The position numbers and the translations under genes are program-made. DNA of 64,000 bases from contig JANXSM010000143.1 of the NCBI GenBank assembly GCA_025352665.1, forward strand, positions 95,041 through 159,040. Reading direction: 5' to 3'. The notes beneath the pieces are model-generated. The model was not told the origin of the DNA and made no database searches. It saw only the letters and a list, made by a program, of their open reading frames with translations. Each line of letters starts with the position of its first letter. Position 1 is the stretch's first letter. Origin of the DNA: Rhodospirillales bacterium (GTDB lineage: Bacteria > Pseudomonadota > Alphaproteobacteria > Acetobacterales > Acetobacteraceae). Positions 1-8,712 of the stretch are shown here, piece by piece.

Positions 1-395
1 ATGCCGAGCCGCGTGATAGGGTCGGTCACGCACCGGATGCGGTTGCCCCAGGGGGAGATCGCTTCGATCCCACCGGTGGTTTCTTCGAAGCGAAACAACG
101 TGTCCTGCAGCAGCGGTGCCACCCGTTCGAGCCGCCAGACCAGTTGCGCCAGATCCGGCAACGCCAGCACGGTGGTGCCGCGGAGGACCTGCGGCGCGCC
201 GGTCGGCAAATGGAACTGGGTGGTGCCGGCGTTGATCCACATATTGTCGACACCCGTGACCAGATATGGGTCGCGCGTGAGGCCCAAGCCGGTGACGTAG
301 AACAGCGTGGCGAGGCGCTGGTCTGGCACGCGGGTGTTGACGTGGCCGAACTCGATGATGTTTCCGACATTCTCGGTCGTGCGATCGTACAGCAT
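1..395 (-). CDS. VOC (glyoxalase-fold) family protein, partial
   Basis: The gene runs off the left edge, so only about 131 N-terminal residues are visible. The start ATG at 395-393 has a strong AGGAGG ribosome site five bases upstream on the minus strand (401-406). The protein contains FYVTGLGLTRDPYL and, further on, NMWINAGTTQFHLP, which fit the beta-alpha-beta module of vicinal oxygen chelate proteins such as glyoxalases and ring-cleaving dioxygenases. The substrate cannot be told. It is divergent from the MarR regulator at 636, which is its likely regulator (inference). The identification rests on fold-like motifs only. Confidence 0.6.
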   Translation of the reverse strand, partial: MLYDRTTENVGNIIEFGHVNTRVPDQRLATLFYVTGLGLTRDPYLVTGVDNMWINAGTTQFHLPTGAPQVLRGTTVLALPDLAQLVWRLERVAPLLQDTLFRFEETTGGIEAISPWGNRIRCVTDPITRLG

Positions 396-549
396 CGGAT
401 CCTCCTGTGTTTTTCCTATGCTCGCTCTTTCAGGGCGCATTACCAAGGGGGCGCGATTTCGATGCTATTTGAGATCGATCTGGCCTGCGACGGAACAACT
501 CGATGGACGCGACGTTTGCCTGACTGGAATTGGTTAATTTCCTGTCATG

Positions 550-603
550 AGGGTTGTCGACCCTGCTGGACGAATAAATACAACTGGCGCGGATCGATCC
601 GCG
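550..603. promoter_or_regulatory. Palindromes between the divergent VOC and MarR genes
   Basis: The 240-bp gap between the two divergent starts holds a perfect 16-bp palindrome CGCGGATCGATCCGCG at 588-603, about 33 bases before the MarR start, and a shorter inverted repeat AGGGT-5-ACCCT at 550-564. MarR dimers bind palindromes of this size in such gaps, so these are candidate operators. That role is inferred. No clear -35/-10 pair was identified. Confidence 0.35.
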
Positions 604-635
604 GAGAGATCGCTCTTGTAGTGGAGAAGTGCAAC

Positions 636-989
636 ATGGTTTCAAACTTCACGCCGGAACTTGCTGTGGACGTGCTGCGGGATGTGATCGTTTCTCTGGT
701 CCGCCGGGATGGTCCCGCGCTGTCATCGCATCAGTTCGGTGTGTATCTGACCTGCTACCTCAAGGATGGCGACCATACGGTGCGCGGGCTGGCGCAGGAG
801 CTGGGTGTATCGAAGTCGGTGATCACCCGCGCGCTCGACAAGCTTGGGGCGTTGGAACTGGCCGAGCGGCGTACCGATCCGGCGGACCGGCGCAGCGTGA
901 TCGTGGAGCGGACGGCCGCCGGCAATGCAATGCTGCAGGATCTGCGCAATATCGCGGCTGCCACGGCGCATGCATCCACGATGGGGTGA
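636..989 (+). CDS. MarR family transcriptional regulator
   Basis: This is a 117-residue winged-helix protein. The recognition segment lies around residues 50-85, with VRGLAQELGVSKSVITRALD followed by the wing RRTDPADRRSVIVE, a typical MarR pattern. The start ATG at 636 is preceded by GGAG at 623-626. The open frame continues upstream but without a ribosome site or family-like sequence. MarR proteins usually have about 140-150 residues, so this one is short at the N-terminal dimerisation helix. It probably regulates the divergent VOC gene and perhaps itself. The effector is unknown. Confidence 0.75.
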   Translation: MVSNFTPELAVDVLRDVIVSLVRRDGPALSSHQFGVYLTCYLKDGDHTVRGLAQELGVSKSVITRALDKLGALELAERRTDPADRRSVIVERTAAGNAMLQDLRNIAAATAHASTMG

Positions 990-1073
990 GAAGCGCGGTT
1001 ACGGTGGCGCGCATTTGCTCCGTCCGCACGGTCGACGCTACCTTGGACTTCGATATGGCAAGGATCGGGCGAC

Positions 1074-2435
1074 GTGGAGACTGCAGCTTTTGACAGCGTG
1101 ATCCTGGGCGACATCGTGACCGCCGGCAGCGTGTTGCAGGGCGGTTATGTCGCGGTGCGCGGCGAGACCATCGCTGCGATCGGCCAGGGCGTGCCGCCGC
1201 CGGCCAAGACGGTGATGGATTACCGCGGACGCCTGGTTCTGCCGGGGCTGGTGGATGGGCATATGCACACGGCTTCCGCGATCGGTTGGCCGGGCATTGA
1301 GGGTTCCACTCGTTCGGCCGCGGCGGGCGGCGTGACCACCTGTGTGGACATGCCTTATGACGTGCCACAGGCGGTGGTCGATGCGGACGTGCTGATCGAA
1401 AAAATCGGCTGGGTAGAACGTACGGCACATGTGGACATGGCGCTGTATGGCACGATCCGCAAGAATGGCGGTGTGGACGCGATTGCGGGTTTGGCGGCTG
1501 CAGGGATCAGCGCCTTCAAGCTGTCCACCTACGAATACGATGCGGTCCGGTTTCCGCGCATCGACCATCCGACCATGGTGGCGGCGTTCCGGGAGATCGC
1601 CAAGACCGGGCTTCCTGTTGCCGTTCATAACGAGGACCAGGAGCTGGTCGAACGGCTGACCGCAGAGGCGCGGGCAGCTGGCGAGACCCATGCCATCATG
1701 CATTGCCGCACCCGGCCCCCGCTGGCGGAAACGATGGCGGACCTTGAGATCTTCGAAATCGGCCTGGAGACGGGTGCTCATGTGCATATCGCGCATTCCT
1801 CGCTGGCGCGTGGCTTTGCCATCGCCGAGTCGTTTCGTGGCATGGGCGGCCTGGCGACGGGCGAGGCCTGTATTCAGTATCTGTGCATGACCGAGGCTGA
1901 TATCGTCCGGCTCGGTGGTCGCGGCAAGTGCAACCCGCCGTTCCGTACGCCGGACGAGGTGGAGCGGATGTGGCAGGCGCTGGTGGACGACAAGATTGCC
2001 TATATCTCCACCGACCATGCGCCCTGGCCGGCAGACCGGAAATCGTCGGCCGACATCTTCGCCTGTGGCGCCGGGCTGACCGGACTGCAGAGCTTCGCGC
2101 CGCTGATGTACACGCTGCTCGAAGAACGCGGCCTGCCGCCGACGCTGATGGCCCGTTACTGCGCCGAGCGGAGTGCGAAGATGCATGGTCTGTGGCCACG
2201 CAAGGGCGAAATCCGCATCGGCTCGGACTGCGACCTGGTCGTATTGGAGCGAGGTCGTTTTATGTTTGACGAGGCCAACATCCAGGATCGGCCGGAGATG
2301 CGTTGGTCACCCTATCAGGGCCGCGAGATGCGGGCGCGGGTGGCGGCGACGGTGTTGCGGGGCCGCCTGATCTGGAATGGGTCGGAGGTGCTGGCAAAGC
2401 CTGGCGATGGCAAATTCCTGCGCCGGGCGGCCTGA
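1074..2435 (+). CDS. Cyclic amidohydrolase, allantoinase/dihydropyrimidinase type
   Basis: A 453-residue cytoplasmic metal-dependent hydrolase that opens cyclic amide rings such as hydantoin, allantoin or dihydropyrimidine. Visible metal ligands are DGHMH (61-65), the probable carboxylated lysine in AFKLSTY (about 149), H185 in AVHNED, H241 in HIAHSS and D314 in STDHAPW. This is the complete set of the dihydroorotase/allantoinase superfamily. The GTG start at 1074 has AGGA nine bases upstream. It follows the MarR gene by 84 bases and may form a small catabolic unit with it and the VOC gene. The substrate cannot be assigned: GLVDGHMH fits allantoinase or hydantoinase equally. Confidence 0.8.
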   Translation: METAAFDSVILGDIVTAGSVLQGGYVAVRGETIAAIGQGVPPPAKTVMDYRGRLVLPGLVDGHMHTASAIGWPGIEGSTRSAAAGGVTTCVDMPYDVPQAVVDADVLIEKIGWVERTAHVDMALYGTIRKNGGVDAIAGLAAAGISAFKLSTYEYDAVRFPRIDHPTMVAAFREIAKTGLPVAVHNEDQELVERLTAEARAAGETHAIMHCRTRPPLAETMADLEIFEIGLETGAHVHIAHSSLARGFAIAESFRGMGGLATGEACIQYLCMTEADIVRLGGRGKCNPPFRTPDEVERMWQALVDDKIAYISTDHAPWPADRKSSADIFACGAGLTGLQSFAPLMYTLLEERGLPPTLMARYCAERSAKMHGLWPRKGEIRIGSDCDLVVLERGRFMFDEANIQDRPEMRWSPYQGREMRARVAATVLRGRLIWNGSEVLAKPGDGKFLRRAA

Positions 2436-2446
2436 CGTTTCGCTAC

Positions 2447-2639
2447 CTAGAGCATGATCCGCGCTGATAGGCGCGCGGATCATGCTCTAGCCCTCTGTTT
2501 TAGCGAGCATCTTTATCCGAACGGTGATTCTGTTTGGTCGGATGATGCTCTAGAGCGTGATGACGTCTGATAGGCGACGTCATTACGCTCTAGCTCTTTT
2601 TTTTATCGCGTGACCCCACCTTCGGTCATCACGCTCTAA
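2447..2639. repeat. Intergenic palindromic repeat locus R1 (units A-D-A-B)
   Basis: Two 44-bp hairpin units (A) at 2447-2490 and 2550-2593 share the layout of an 18-base arm, the loop TGATAGGC and the complementary arm. The first has perfect arms starting CTAGAGCATGATCC. The second starts CTAGAGCGTGATGACG and has one G-T pair. Between them, unit D (2505-2550) is an imperfect hairpin bounded by GAGCATC and GATGCTC. A short B unit (2594-2639) ends in ATCACGCTCTAA. The locus lies between two converging genes and its right edge supplies the stop of the glycosyltransferase gene. The hairpins plus T-rich tracts could terminate transcription both ways (inference). Confidence 0.9.
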
Positions 2640-5520
2640 GGTCCAGCTTGTGACGAAGCGCTGTTTCGATCGCCTGGTCGAGCACTTGTTCGCCCATCGC
2701 GAGCGAGTGCTTTGCCTGGACGAGCCGCTGGCCGGCTTCCGAAAGCTGGCCCCATAGCGCGGGGTCGCGGTGCAGGCGCAGGCAGGCCTGGGCGAACTCA
2801 GCTGCGGTTTCCGCGATCAGCACATCCTCGCCGTCGATAAGGCTCATGCCCTCGGCGCCGCAGGGGGTGGAGACGACGGGCAGGCCGTAGGCCATGGCGG
2901 TGGAGATCTTGCCCTTGGTGCCGGCCCCGATGCGCAGGCTGCAGGCGAACACGCGGACGGTGTCGAACACCTCGCGGAGGTCTTCGATCTGGCCGGTGAC
3001 GACGATGTGGTCGCCGGCGAGGCGAAGCACCTCGGGGCCTGGCCTGGCACCGGCGATGATGAGGCGGGCATCGGGCAGTTCGGCGCGGATCAGCGGCATC
3101 ACCTGCTCGGCCATGAAGATCACGGCGTCGACATTCGGCCAGTGGCCGTAACCGCCGAGAAAGCAGAAATCCTTGCGTGCGGCGAAGCCCACCTCGGTGC
3201 CGTGGAATTCGAACATGAACGGCCAGACCACCACCGGGGCCTCCGGCGCCAGGCGGGCGAGCAGATCGCGCTCGAAGGTGGAATGGGTGATGGTACAATC
3301 AACCCGGCGGATCAGGTCGAGTTCGCGGACGCGCATGGCCGCGGCGCGGGCGAGCGCATCGGCGTCGTTGTCGGCCTGCGCCTGGCGTTCCATGCGCAGG
3401 AAGTGCAGGTCCATGTTGTGGAACAGGATGGGCGCCTGCGGGGCGTGCTGGCGCAGGTCGTCGATCACCTTCTCCAGCACGGTCACGCGGAACACCAGCA
3501 CTGCATCGAATGCGGCGCCATGGGCACGCAGGTAGCTGGCGATGCTGGTGTTGTAGGGCGCATAGGTGACCTCGACGCCCTCCCGCTGGAGGTTGGTTAC
3601 GTGGTCCGGCTGGAACAGGAAATTGTCCTGCGGCACGTAGAACGCCTTGAACCCAAGCCGTTGGAACAGGCGCAGGGTGAGCACGGTGGTGACGGAGCCG
3701 GCATCCTGCGTGGGGGTGGGGGCCGTGGCGTCGATCACGAGGGCGCGGCGGTGCACGTTGCGTTCACGCTCGCGTTGCGGGGTGTCGCCGTTGGTATGGT
3801 GATGGGCGAGCGCGTCGCGCCAGCGCAAATAGAGCTTGCGCGCGTTGATGACCTGGAACGCCTTCACACCCTGGGCGAGGTCGGTGCCGGAGGTGCGGCC
3901 TTCGTAATGCACGACCCGGGATTGCGGTTGGAACCAGACCTCCAGGCCGGACGCGCGCACGCGCAGTGCGAGGTCGGCATCCTCGCAATAGGCGGGGCTG
4001 AACATTGGGTCGAAGCCGCCGAGGCTGTTCCAGAGCTCGGTGGGCAGCATGATCGAGCAGCCGCTGATGTAGTCGACCTGGCGGGCGCAGGAATATTCGG
4101 GCCGGTTGGGATCGTCGTTGCGGCCGTCGTTCCAGGCGGAGGCGTCGCGCCAGAGGATGCAGCCGGCTTCCTGGAGCGATCCGTCGGGGTAGAGCAGCTT
4201 GGAGCCGACCAGACCGGCATTGGGGAACCAGGTAAAGCTTTCAACCAGGGTGTCGAGCCAGCCGGGCACCACACGCGTGTCGTTGTTGAGGAACAGCACG
4301 AAGCGAGTCGTCGCCTGGCTCGCGGCAAGATTGCAGCTGGCGACGAAACCCGCGTTGCGGTTCTGGCGCAGCGCGCGGATGGTTTTGATCCGCGGCAGCA
4401 TACGCCGGGTTTCATCGGTCGAGGCATCATCAACCACGATGGTGGTGAAGCGCGTCTGGTCCGGCAGGCTGGCCAGGCTATGCAAGGCGTTCAGCGTGTA
4501 GGCGAACTGGCCGTGCACGGGCATTACCACGGTGACATCGGGCGCCGAGCGGTCCGGACGGGCCAAGGCGTTGATGGCGGCGATGGCGCCGGTGAAGTCG
4601 GGCGCTGGGCCGAGCAGGTCGAAGCGTTGCAGGAAGGCATCGCCACGGCGGGCTTCGAGCAGGACAGGGTCGTCGACGCGGCGTTCGTAGAGATCCAACG
4701 ATGCCGGATCGGCGTCAGGGTTGTCCGCCAGCGGCCAGGGATGGCGGGAGTGCTGCCGTCGGTGGCGGGTGGTCGGCTGCTCCACAGCTTGCCCCGCGCG
4801 CAATAGGTCGATCTGCTCGGCCTGCACGCGCATGTGCTCTGACTGGCGGACCAGGCGCTCGGCGAGCGCCACGGCCCGGGCGCGCAGATCGGCCTGCGTT
4901 GGGGTGATGCCCGACATCGGCAGCGGCGAGGCGGCGATGACGGCGCTGACGGGAGCGGCTGCCGGGGGAATCCAGCCGGCTTTGCCACCGGTCTCATGCA
5001 GGGCAGGTCCGGGCAGGGTCGGTGCCACCTCGGCGCAGACATGGATCAGAAAACCAGACAGGGCGGCGGATGGTGCGGCCAGGGGGAGCACCCGGGCGAA
5101 GGCGTGGTGCTTGGGCGTGATCACCGATCCCGACAGGCCACGTTGCTGCAGGCTGGTGACGTGGCGAAAGCGTTGCTCGAGTGCTGTGCGCAGACGCGGA
5201 TCGGCCCGGCCGTCGGCCAGTGCCTCCGTCAGCACCAATGTGCCGCCGGGAGCGCAGCGGGCTGCCAGGCCTGGCAGCGCTGCGAGCGCATCGCGCGCGG
5301 CCATGGCGGGCAGGCTCAACACGAATTCCGCGTCGCCGTCGACAAGGGTTGCGACCGCGGCGATAGCGGCACGGGCTGCATTGTCCACGATGCCGGCGAG
5401 GTGGACGGATCGGTCGAGGCACAGGCCCGACAGATGCCGGGCCCGGTGGAGCACGAACTCCGCATCGACGCGCAAGGGCACCGTACGGGGGGGGCTAGGC
5501 TGCGAGATGGGCGCGTTCAT
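2629..5520 (-). CDS. Large multidomain glycosyltransferase (methyltransferase-like + GT2 + GT-B)
   Basis: A 963-residue protein. Residues 20-165 resemble the C-terminal half of a class I methyltransferase without its SAM-binding motif. Residues about 328-560 are a GT2 glycosyltransferase with VVMPVHGQ, VVDDASTDE (362-370) and LNNDTRVVPGW, plus the acceptor-side YCEDADLALR. Residues about 625-950 are a GT-B (GT1/GT4-like) domain with FLGGYGHWPNVDA and GTKGKISTAMAYGLPVV. It probably adds two sugars in surface polysaccharide synthesis. The ATG at 5520 overlaps the end of the upstream epimerase gene by 26 bases; a GTG at 5472 just past that gene is an alternative. The last two residues and stop (RA-TGA) are encoded by repeat R1. 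Confidence 0.85.
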   Translation of the reverse strand: MNAPISQPSPPRTVPLRVDAEFVLHRARHLSGLCLDRSVHLAGIVDNAARAAIAAVATLVDGDAEFVLSLPAMAARDALAALPGLAARCAPGGTLVLTEALADGRADPRLRTALEQRFRHVTSLQQRGLSGSVITPKHHAFARVLPLAAPSAALSGFLIHVCAEVAPTLPGPALHETGGKAGWIPPAAAPVSAVIAASPLPMSGITPTQADLRARAVALAERLVRQSEHMRVQAEQIDLLRAGQAVEQPTTRHRRQHSRHPWPLADNPDADPASLDLYERRVDDPVLLEARRGDAFLQRFDLLGPAPDFTGAIAAINALARPDRSAPDVTVVMPVHGQFAYTLNALHSLASLPDQTRFTTIVVDDASTDETRRMLPRIKTIRALRQNRNAGFVASCNLAASQATTRFVLFLNNDTRVVPGWLDTLVESFTWFPNAGLVGSKLLYPDGSLQEAGCILWRDASAWNDGRNDDPNRPEYSCARQVDYISGCSIMLPTELWNSLGGFDPMFSPAYCEDADLALRVRASGLEVWFQPQSRVVHYEGRTSGTDLAQGVKAFQVINARKLYLRWRDALAHHHTNGDTPQRERERNVHRRALVIDATAPTPTQDAGSVTTVLTLRLFQRLGFKAFYVPQDNFLFQPDHVTNLQREGVEVTYAPYNTSIASYLRAHGAAFDAVLVFRVTVLEKVIDDLRQHAPQAPILFHNMDLHFLRMERQAQADNDADALARAAAMRVRELDLIRRVDCTITHSTFERDLLARLAPEAPVVVWPFMFEFHGTEVGFAARKDFCFLGGYGHWPNVDAVIFMAEQVMPLIRAELPDARLIIAGARPGPEVLRLAGDHIVVTGQIEDLREVFDTVRVFACSLRIGAGTKGKISTAMAYGLPVVSTPCGAEGMSLIDGEDVLIAETAAEFAQACLRLHRDPALWGQLSEAGQRLVQAKHSLAMGEQVLDQAIETALRHKLDLRA

Positions 5521-6469
5521 AGTCCAGCACCGATCGTATTGTCTCCTCGATGGCGACCTGCTGGCGCCAGCCGGTGGCGGCGAACAGGCGGTCGTTGCGG
5601 CCAAAGATCACTGCCTCGTCGGATGGACGCAAGAGCTGTGGGTCGGTCTCGGTCTGCAGCGTGCGTCCGCAGAGCCGCTCGAAGACGGGAATGAGTTGAG
5701 CCACGCTGTGCTCGGCCTCGGAACAGATGTTGTACGCCTCGCCGGGCGCGCCGCGTTCGGCGAGCAGCATCAAGGCGGCGACGAGGTCGCGCACGTCCAG
5801 GATCGCCCGGCGGGCGGCGAGGTTGCCCACCCGCAGCCGGCCGCCGTGGCGCTCGATATGGGCGACGCGACGGGCAAAATCGCTGACGACGTCGGCATGC
5901 TTGCGGGGGCCGGTGCAATTGAAGATGCGCGCCCGGATGCTGCGGATGGCGTCGTTGCGCCAGTATTGAAACGCCAGCAGGTCCTGCGCGACCTTGGATA
6001 TGCCGTAGGGGTGCAATGGCAGGGGCGTGAGATCCTCGCCGATCGGCACGTTCTCAGGTGTCAGGCTTGCACCATACTGGGCGGAGGAGCCTGCCACCAG
6101 CACGACGGGGTCGTAACCGGGATCAGCGCCGCGTTGCAGCTTGATCGCCTCGAACAGGTTCACCGCACCGCGAACATTCACCTCCATGGTCTCCCACGGG
6201 TCGATCCAGGAGCGCGTGGGCAGGCTTTGGGCGGCGAGGTGGTAAATGACCGCCGGCCTTTCCTCGGCGATGGCGAGACGCACGGCCTCGGCATCGCGCA
6301 TGTCGAGCTCGGCCAGGCGATGGCGCCCCTCGATTTCCGCCATGCGGATGGTGGGACGGAAGTAGCTGCCAAGCACGTCCCGCTCGCCGCGGGCCGCCAG
6401 GATTTCGAGCAGATGCGAGCCGACCATGCCAGCCGCACCGGTGATGAGGATCCGAGCCAAAGATTCCAA
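5495..6469 (-). CDS. NAD(P)-dependent sugar-nucleotide epimerase/dehydratase (extended SDR)
   Basis: A 324-residue extended short-chain dehydrogenase. The nucleotide motif GAAGMVG is at 11-17, the catalytic serine region GSSAQYG at 128-134 and YGISK at 155-159. The HPYGISKVAQDLLAFQYW context is close to GDP-mannose 4,6-dehydratases and GDP-6-deoxy-lyxo-hexulose reductases, so a GDP-deoxysugar substrate is likely but not proven. It sits first in a two-gene minus-strand unit with the large glycosyltransferase and is divergent, by 48 bases, from the plus-strand polysaccharide genes. It most likely makes an activated sugar for the neighbouring transferases. Confidence 0.8.
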   Translation of the reverse strand: MESLARILITGAAGMVGSHLLEILAARGERDVLGSYFRPTIRMAEIEGRHRLAELDMRDAEAVRLAIAEERPAVIYHLAAQSLPTRSWIDPWETMEVNVRGAVNLFEAIKLQRGADPGYDPVVLVAGSSAQYGASLTPENVPIGEDLTPLPLHPYGISKVAQDLLAFQYWRNDAIRSIRARIFNCTGPRKHADVVSDFARRVAHIERHGGRLRVGNLAARRAILDVRDLVAALMLLAERGAPGEAYNICSEAEHSVAQLIPVFERLCGRTLQTETDPQLLRPSDEAVIFGRNDRLFAATGWRQQVAIEETIRSVLDYERAHLAA

Positions 6470-6517
6470 CCTGAAAAGCGTTGCGTTGACCGTAGCGCAG
6501 AATGGTTCGCTTGGCCT

Positions 6518-7822
6518 ATGGATCTTGCCGTGATGTCAGATCCGCTTCTTCCCCCTTCTGTGCAAGGCTCGCTGGAGCGTCGCGACGATGGCACGCTCGA
6601 AGGGTGGTGCTGGTCGCCGGAGTTTTCGGATAGACGCCTGGCCGTGGAGATCCTGGAGGGCGACGTGGTCGTTCGGGTGGTCGAGGCGGGACTGTACCGG
6701 GGCGATCTCGCGTCCCGCGGCATCGGTGATGGTTGGCATGGCTTCTGGCTCGAGATGCCGCTGCCTTCACCGGACGCGCGTGGCGGGAGCGGCCGGTTGA
6801 TCCGGGCGCGCGAGGCGGCCAGCGGCATTCTGCTGGGCCAGGTCATGGAGGAAACGGGCGACCTCAGCGCCATCGTGCGGCTGGACCGTGCCGGCATGGA
6901 GCTGGCAAGCCTCCAGGCGGAGCTTGCCGGGCTGCACGCAAGGCTTGCGGCCAGGCGCAGTGCGCACCACGCCATGTCTCCCTTGGACCAGATGGCGGCG
7001 ATGCTGGCGGTGCGCAGCTGGCGCGCGCCGCAGGCGGAGCCGGGCGAGCCGGCCTTCGCCGTGGCGATGGCGCAGGAGGAATTGCTGCGCCGCCAACCAG
7101 GTTTCGCGCTGCCCGCGCCACCGGCTCGTCCAAGTGCCACGATCCTGCTGCTGGCGGCGAGCGATGTTCACGAAACGATCACAGCCCTGCGGGCGATTGC
7201 TGCCGGGATGGCGGAGCTCGATGCGGATATCGTGCTGGTCGACGATGGCCAGGATGCGCGGACCTCGCTGATCCAAGGGGTGGTGCGTGGTCTTGTCGTG
7301 GTGCCGCCGGTGGGTGTCAGCCTGGCGGGGACAGTCAATGCGGCGGCCGATGTTGCGGCGTCGGCGAATCTGATGGTGGTGCGGGCGGAACCTGCGATGT
7401 GCTCCCCCACCGCCTTGGCGCAGCTGGGCGGGGCCGGCTTGGACAACATGATTCTGGTGGGTGAGCCGGTGCATGACAGCCTGCACCGATGGGGAATGGC
7501 CAACACCGACGATGGGCCGCAGACACCCACCCAGCTGATACTCGGCGCTCCGCTGGCCCTGGTGCTGGCGCTGCCCCGTCAGATGTGGCGCGATGCCGGC
7601 GGGCTGGATTCCGCGTTTGACGATGGCGGCGAATTGCTGTGGGCCGATCTGTGCCTGCGGGCGCGTTTGCTGGGTGCGCGGGTTCGCAGGGTCCGCTTGC
7701 CGGCGCAGTTCGCCACGTTCGGATCCCCGCTGATGTCGGACCCTGCGGCGGCCTGGATGGCGGCGACACGGTTCCGGGCCCGTTGGGGCGATCTGGATGT
7801 GGCAACGGAGAGCTTGCGATGA
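6518..7822 (+). CDS. Degenerate GT2-like protein with N-terminal GWCW domain
   Basis: A 434-residue protein in two parts. Residues about 10-80, with LEGWCWSPEF and GIGDGWHGFWLEMP, look like a small beta domain that I associate with glycosyltransferases of Rhodospirillales (recognition from memory). Residues about 205-420 follow a GT2 fold: ATILLLAASDVHETI, then IVLVDDGQD as in the nucleotide-sugar loop, and later WADLCLRARLLGARVRRVRL. The usual ED-acid near the acceptor site and the NND motif are not recognisable, so activity is doubtful. Start ATG 6518 was chosen; ATG 6533 is equally possible and neither has a good ribosome site. The 3' end overlaps the next gene by ATGA. Confidence 0.65.
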   Translation: MDLAVMSDPLLPPSVQGSLERRDDGTLEGWCWSPEFSDRRLAVEILEGDVVVRVVEAGLYRGDLASRGIGDGWHGFWLEMPLPSPDARGGSGRLIRAREAASGILLGQVMEETGDLSAIVRLDRAGMELASLQAELAGLHARLAARRSAHHAMSPLDQMAAMLAVRSWRAPQAEPGEPAFAVAMAQEELLRRQPGFALPAPPARPSATILLLAASDVHETITALRAIAAGMAELDADIVLVDDGQDARTSLIQGVVRGLVVVPPVGVSLAGTVNAAADVAASANLMVVRAEPAMCSPTALAQLGGAGLDNMILVGEPVHDSLHRWGMANTDDGPQTPTQLILGAPLALVLALPRQMWRDAGGLDSAFDDGGELLWADLCLRARLLGARVRRVRLPAQFATFGSPLMSDPAAAWMAATRFRARWGDLDVATESLR

Positions 7823-8640
7823 CCGACACGACAATCCTTGCGAACGCGCTGCATGCAGGTTTCCCCGGCGAGAACATGCTGTCCCAGGCCGAGTTCGAGC
7901 AGTTCTGCCAACAGAACCAGGAGTTGCTGAAGCGGCGCTTCCTGCACGAGCAGCGTCTGGTCCCGGAGGTCGGATCGGACGGGCCGGCCGTTATCCTGCG
8001 CGAGGGCACCTGCGCACCCTGCCTGCGGGTTGCGAACTACACGACCGCAGCACCCGCCGGCGGCGAGCCCAACTGGCGGGAGGCGCAGCAATGCGATTGC
8101 ACCGATCGGCTGGGCAATCGCGCGCGGGCTGCGCTGCATTTCCTGGAATCGGTGGTGGGACTGGCCGATTGGTCTCGCGTGCTGCTGTTCGGGCCGCCTG
8201 ATGTGCTCGACCGCAGGCTTGCCCATGGCCGACCAGGTTTTGCCCGCCAGGCCCGGCTCGTGGCCAACGGGTCGAGCTTTCGGCTGGACAGCGCCAGCGC
8301 CGCCTTTCATGCGGTGGTTTGCTGGGATCAGCTGCACAAAGTACCGCCGTTGGCTGTGGCGCTGAACGAGATCCGGCGCGTGCTGGCGCCGGGCGGCAGT
8401 TTCGTGTTCACAATTCCGTTCCGCTACCGCTCGGCCAAGACACTTTCGTATCTCGATCGGGTGCGGCTTGCGGATGGCAGCCTGCCGGCGGAGGCGGAGG
8501 CCGAGGTGCACGAGATCGGTTGGGACATTCTGGAAATGCTGCGCCACGCGGGGTTCAGCCGGTCGCTGGCCCATCATTACTGGTCGGAGGAACTTGGTTA
8601 TCTCGGCCCGTTCAACATGCTGTTTTCGGCGAGCGTGTAG
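7819..8640 (+). CDS. SAM-dependent methyltransferase-like protein
   Basis: A 273-residue protein whose C-terminal half matches class I methyltransferases after motif II: AVVCWDQLHKVP, then LNEIRRVLAPGGSFVFTIPF. The N-terminal part has paired cysteines (CAPC and CDC) followed by LGNRARAALHFLE, a layout seen in some sugar methyltransferase-like proteins. The glycine-rich SAM motif I is replaced by RVLLFGPPDVLDRR, so cofactor binding is uncertain. It starts inside the stop of the preceding gene (ATGA) and belongs to the polysaccharide operon. It may methylate a sugar residue or act as a non-catalytic partner. Confidence 0.65.
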   Translation: MTDTTILANALHAGFPGENMLSQAEFEQFCQQNQELLKRRFLHEQRLVPEVGSDGPAVILREGTCAPCLRVANYTTAAPAGGEPNWREAQQCDCTDRLGNRARAALHFLESVVGLADWSRVLLFGPPDVLDRRLAHGRPGFARQARLVANGSSFRLDSASAAFHAVVCWDQLHKVPPLAVALNEIRRVLAPGGSFVFTIPFRYRSAKTLSYLDRVRLADGSLPAEAEAEVHEIGWDILEMLRHAGFSRSLAHHYWSEELGYLGPFNMLFSASV

Positions 8641-8712
8641 CGCCGGACGCTGCATCACCCTATCGTGGCGTCTACGACACGAATGCCACAGGGCGGAGCC
8701 AGGGTCACCGAC

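Noticed and set aside
2770..4806. Long plus-strand open frame antisense to the large glycosyltransferase
   Set aside because: High GC leaves the opposite strand open. The composition is low in family-like motifs, and the minus-strand gene has clear GT2 and GT-B signatures.
4721..6517. Upstream extension of the gene at 6518-7822
   Set aside because: The frame is open but antisense to the SDR and glycosyltransferase genes and has no recognisable domain. The real N-terminal domain begins after 6518.
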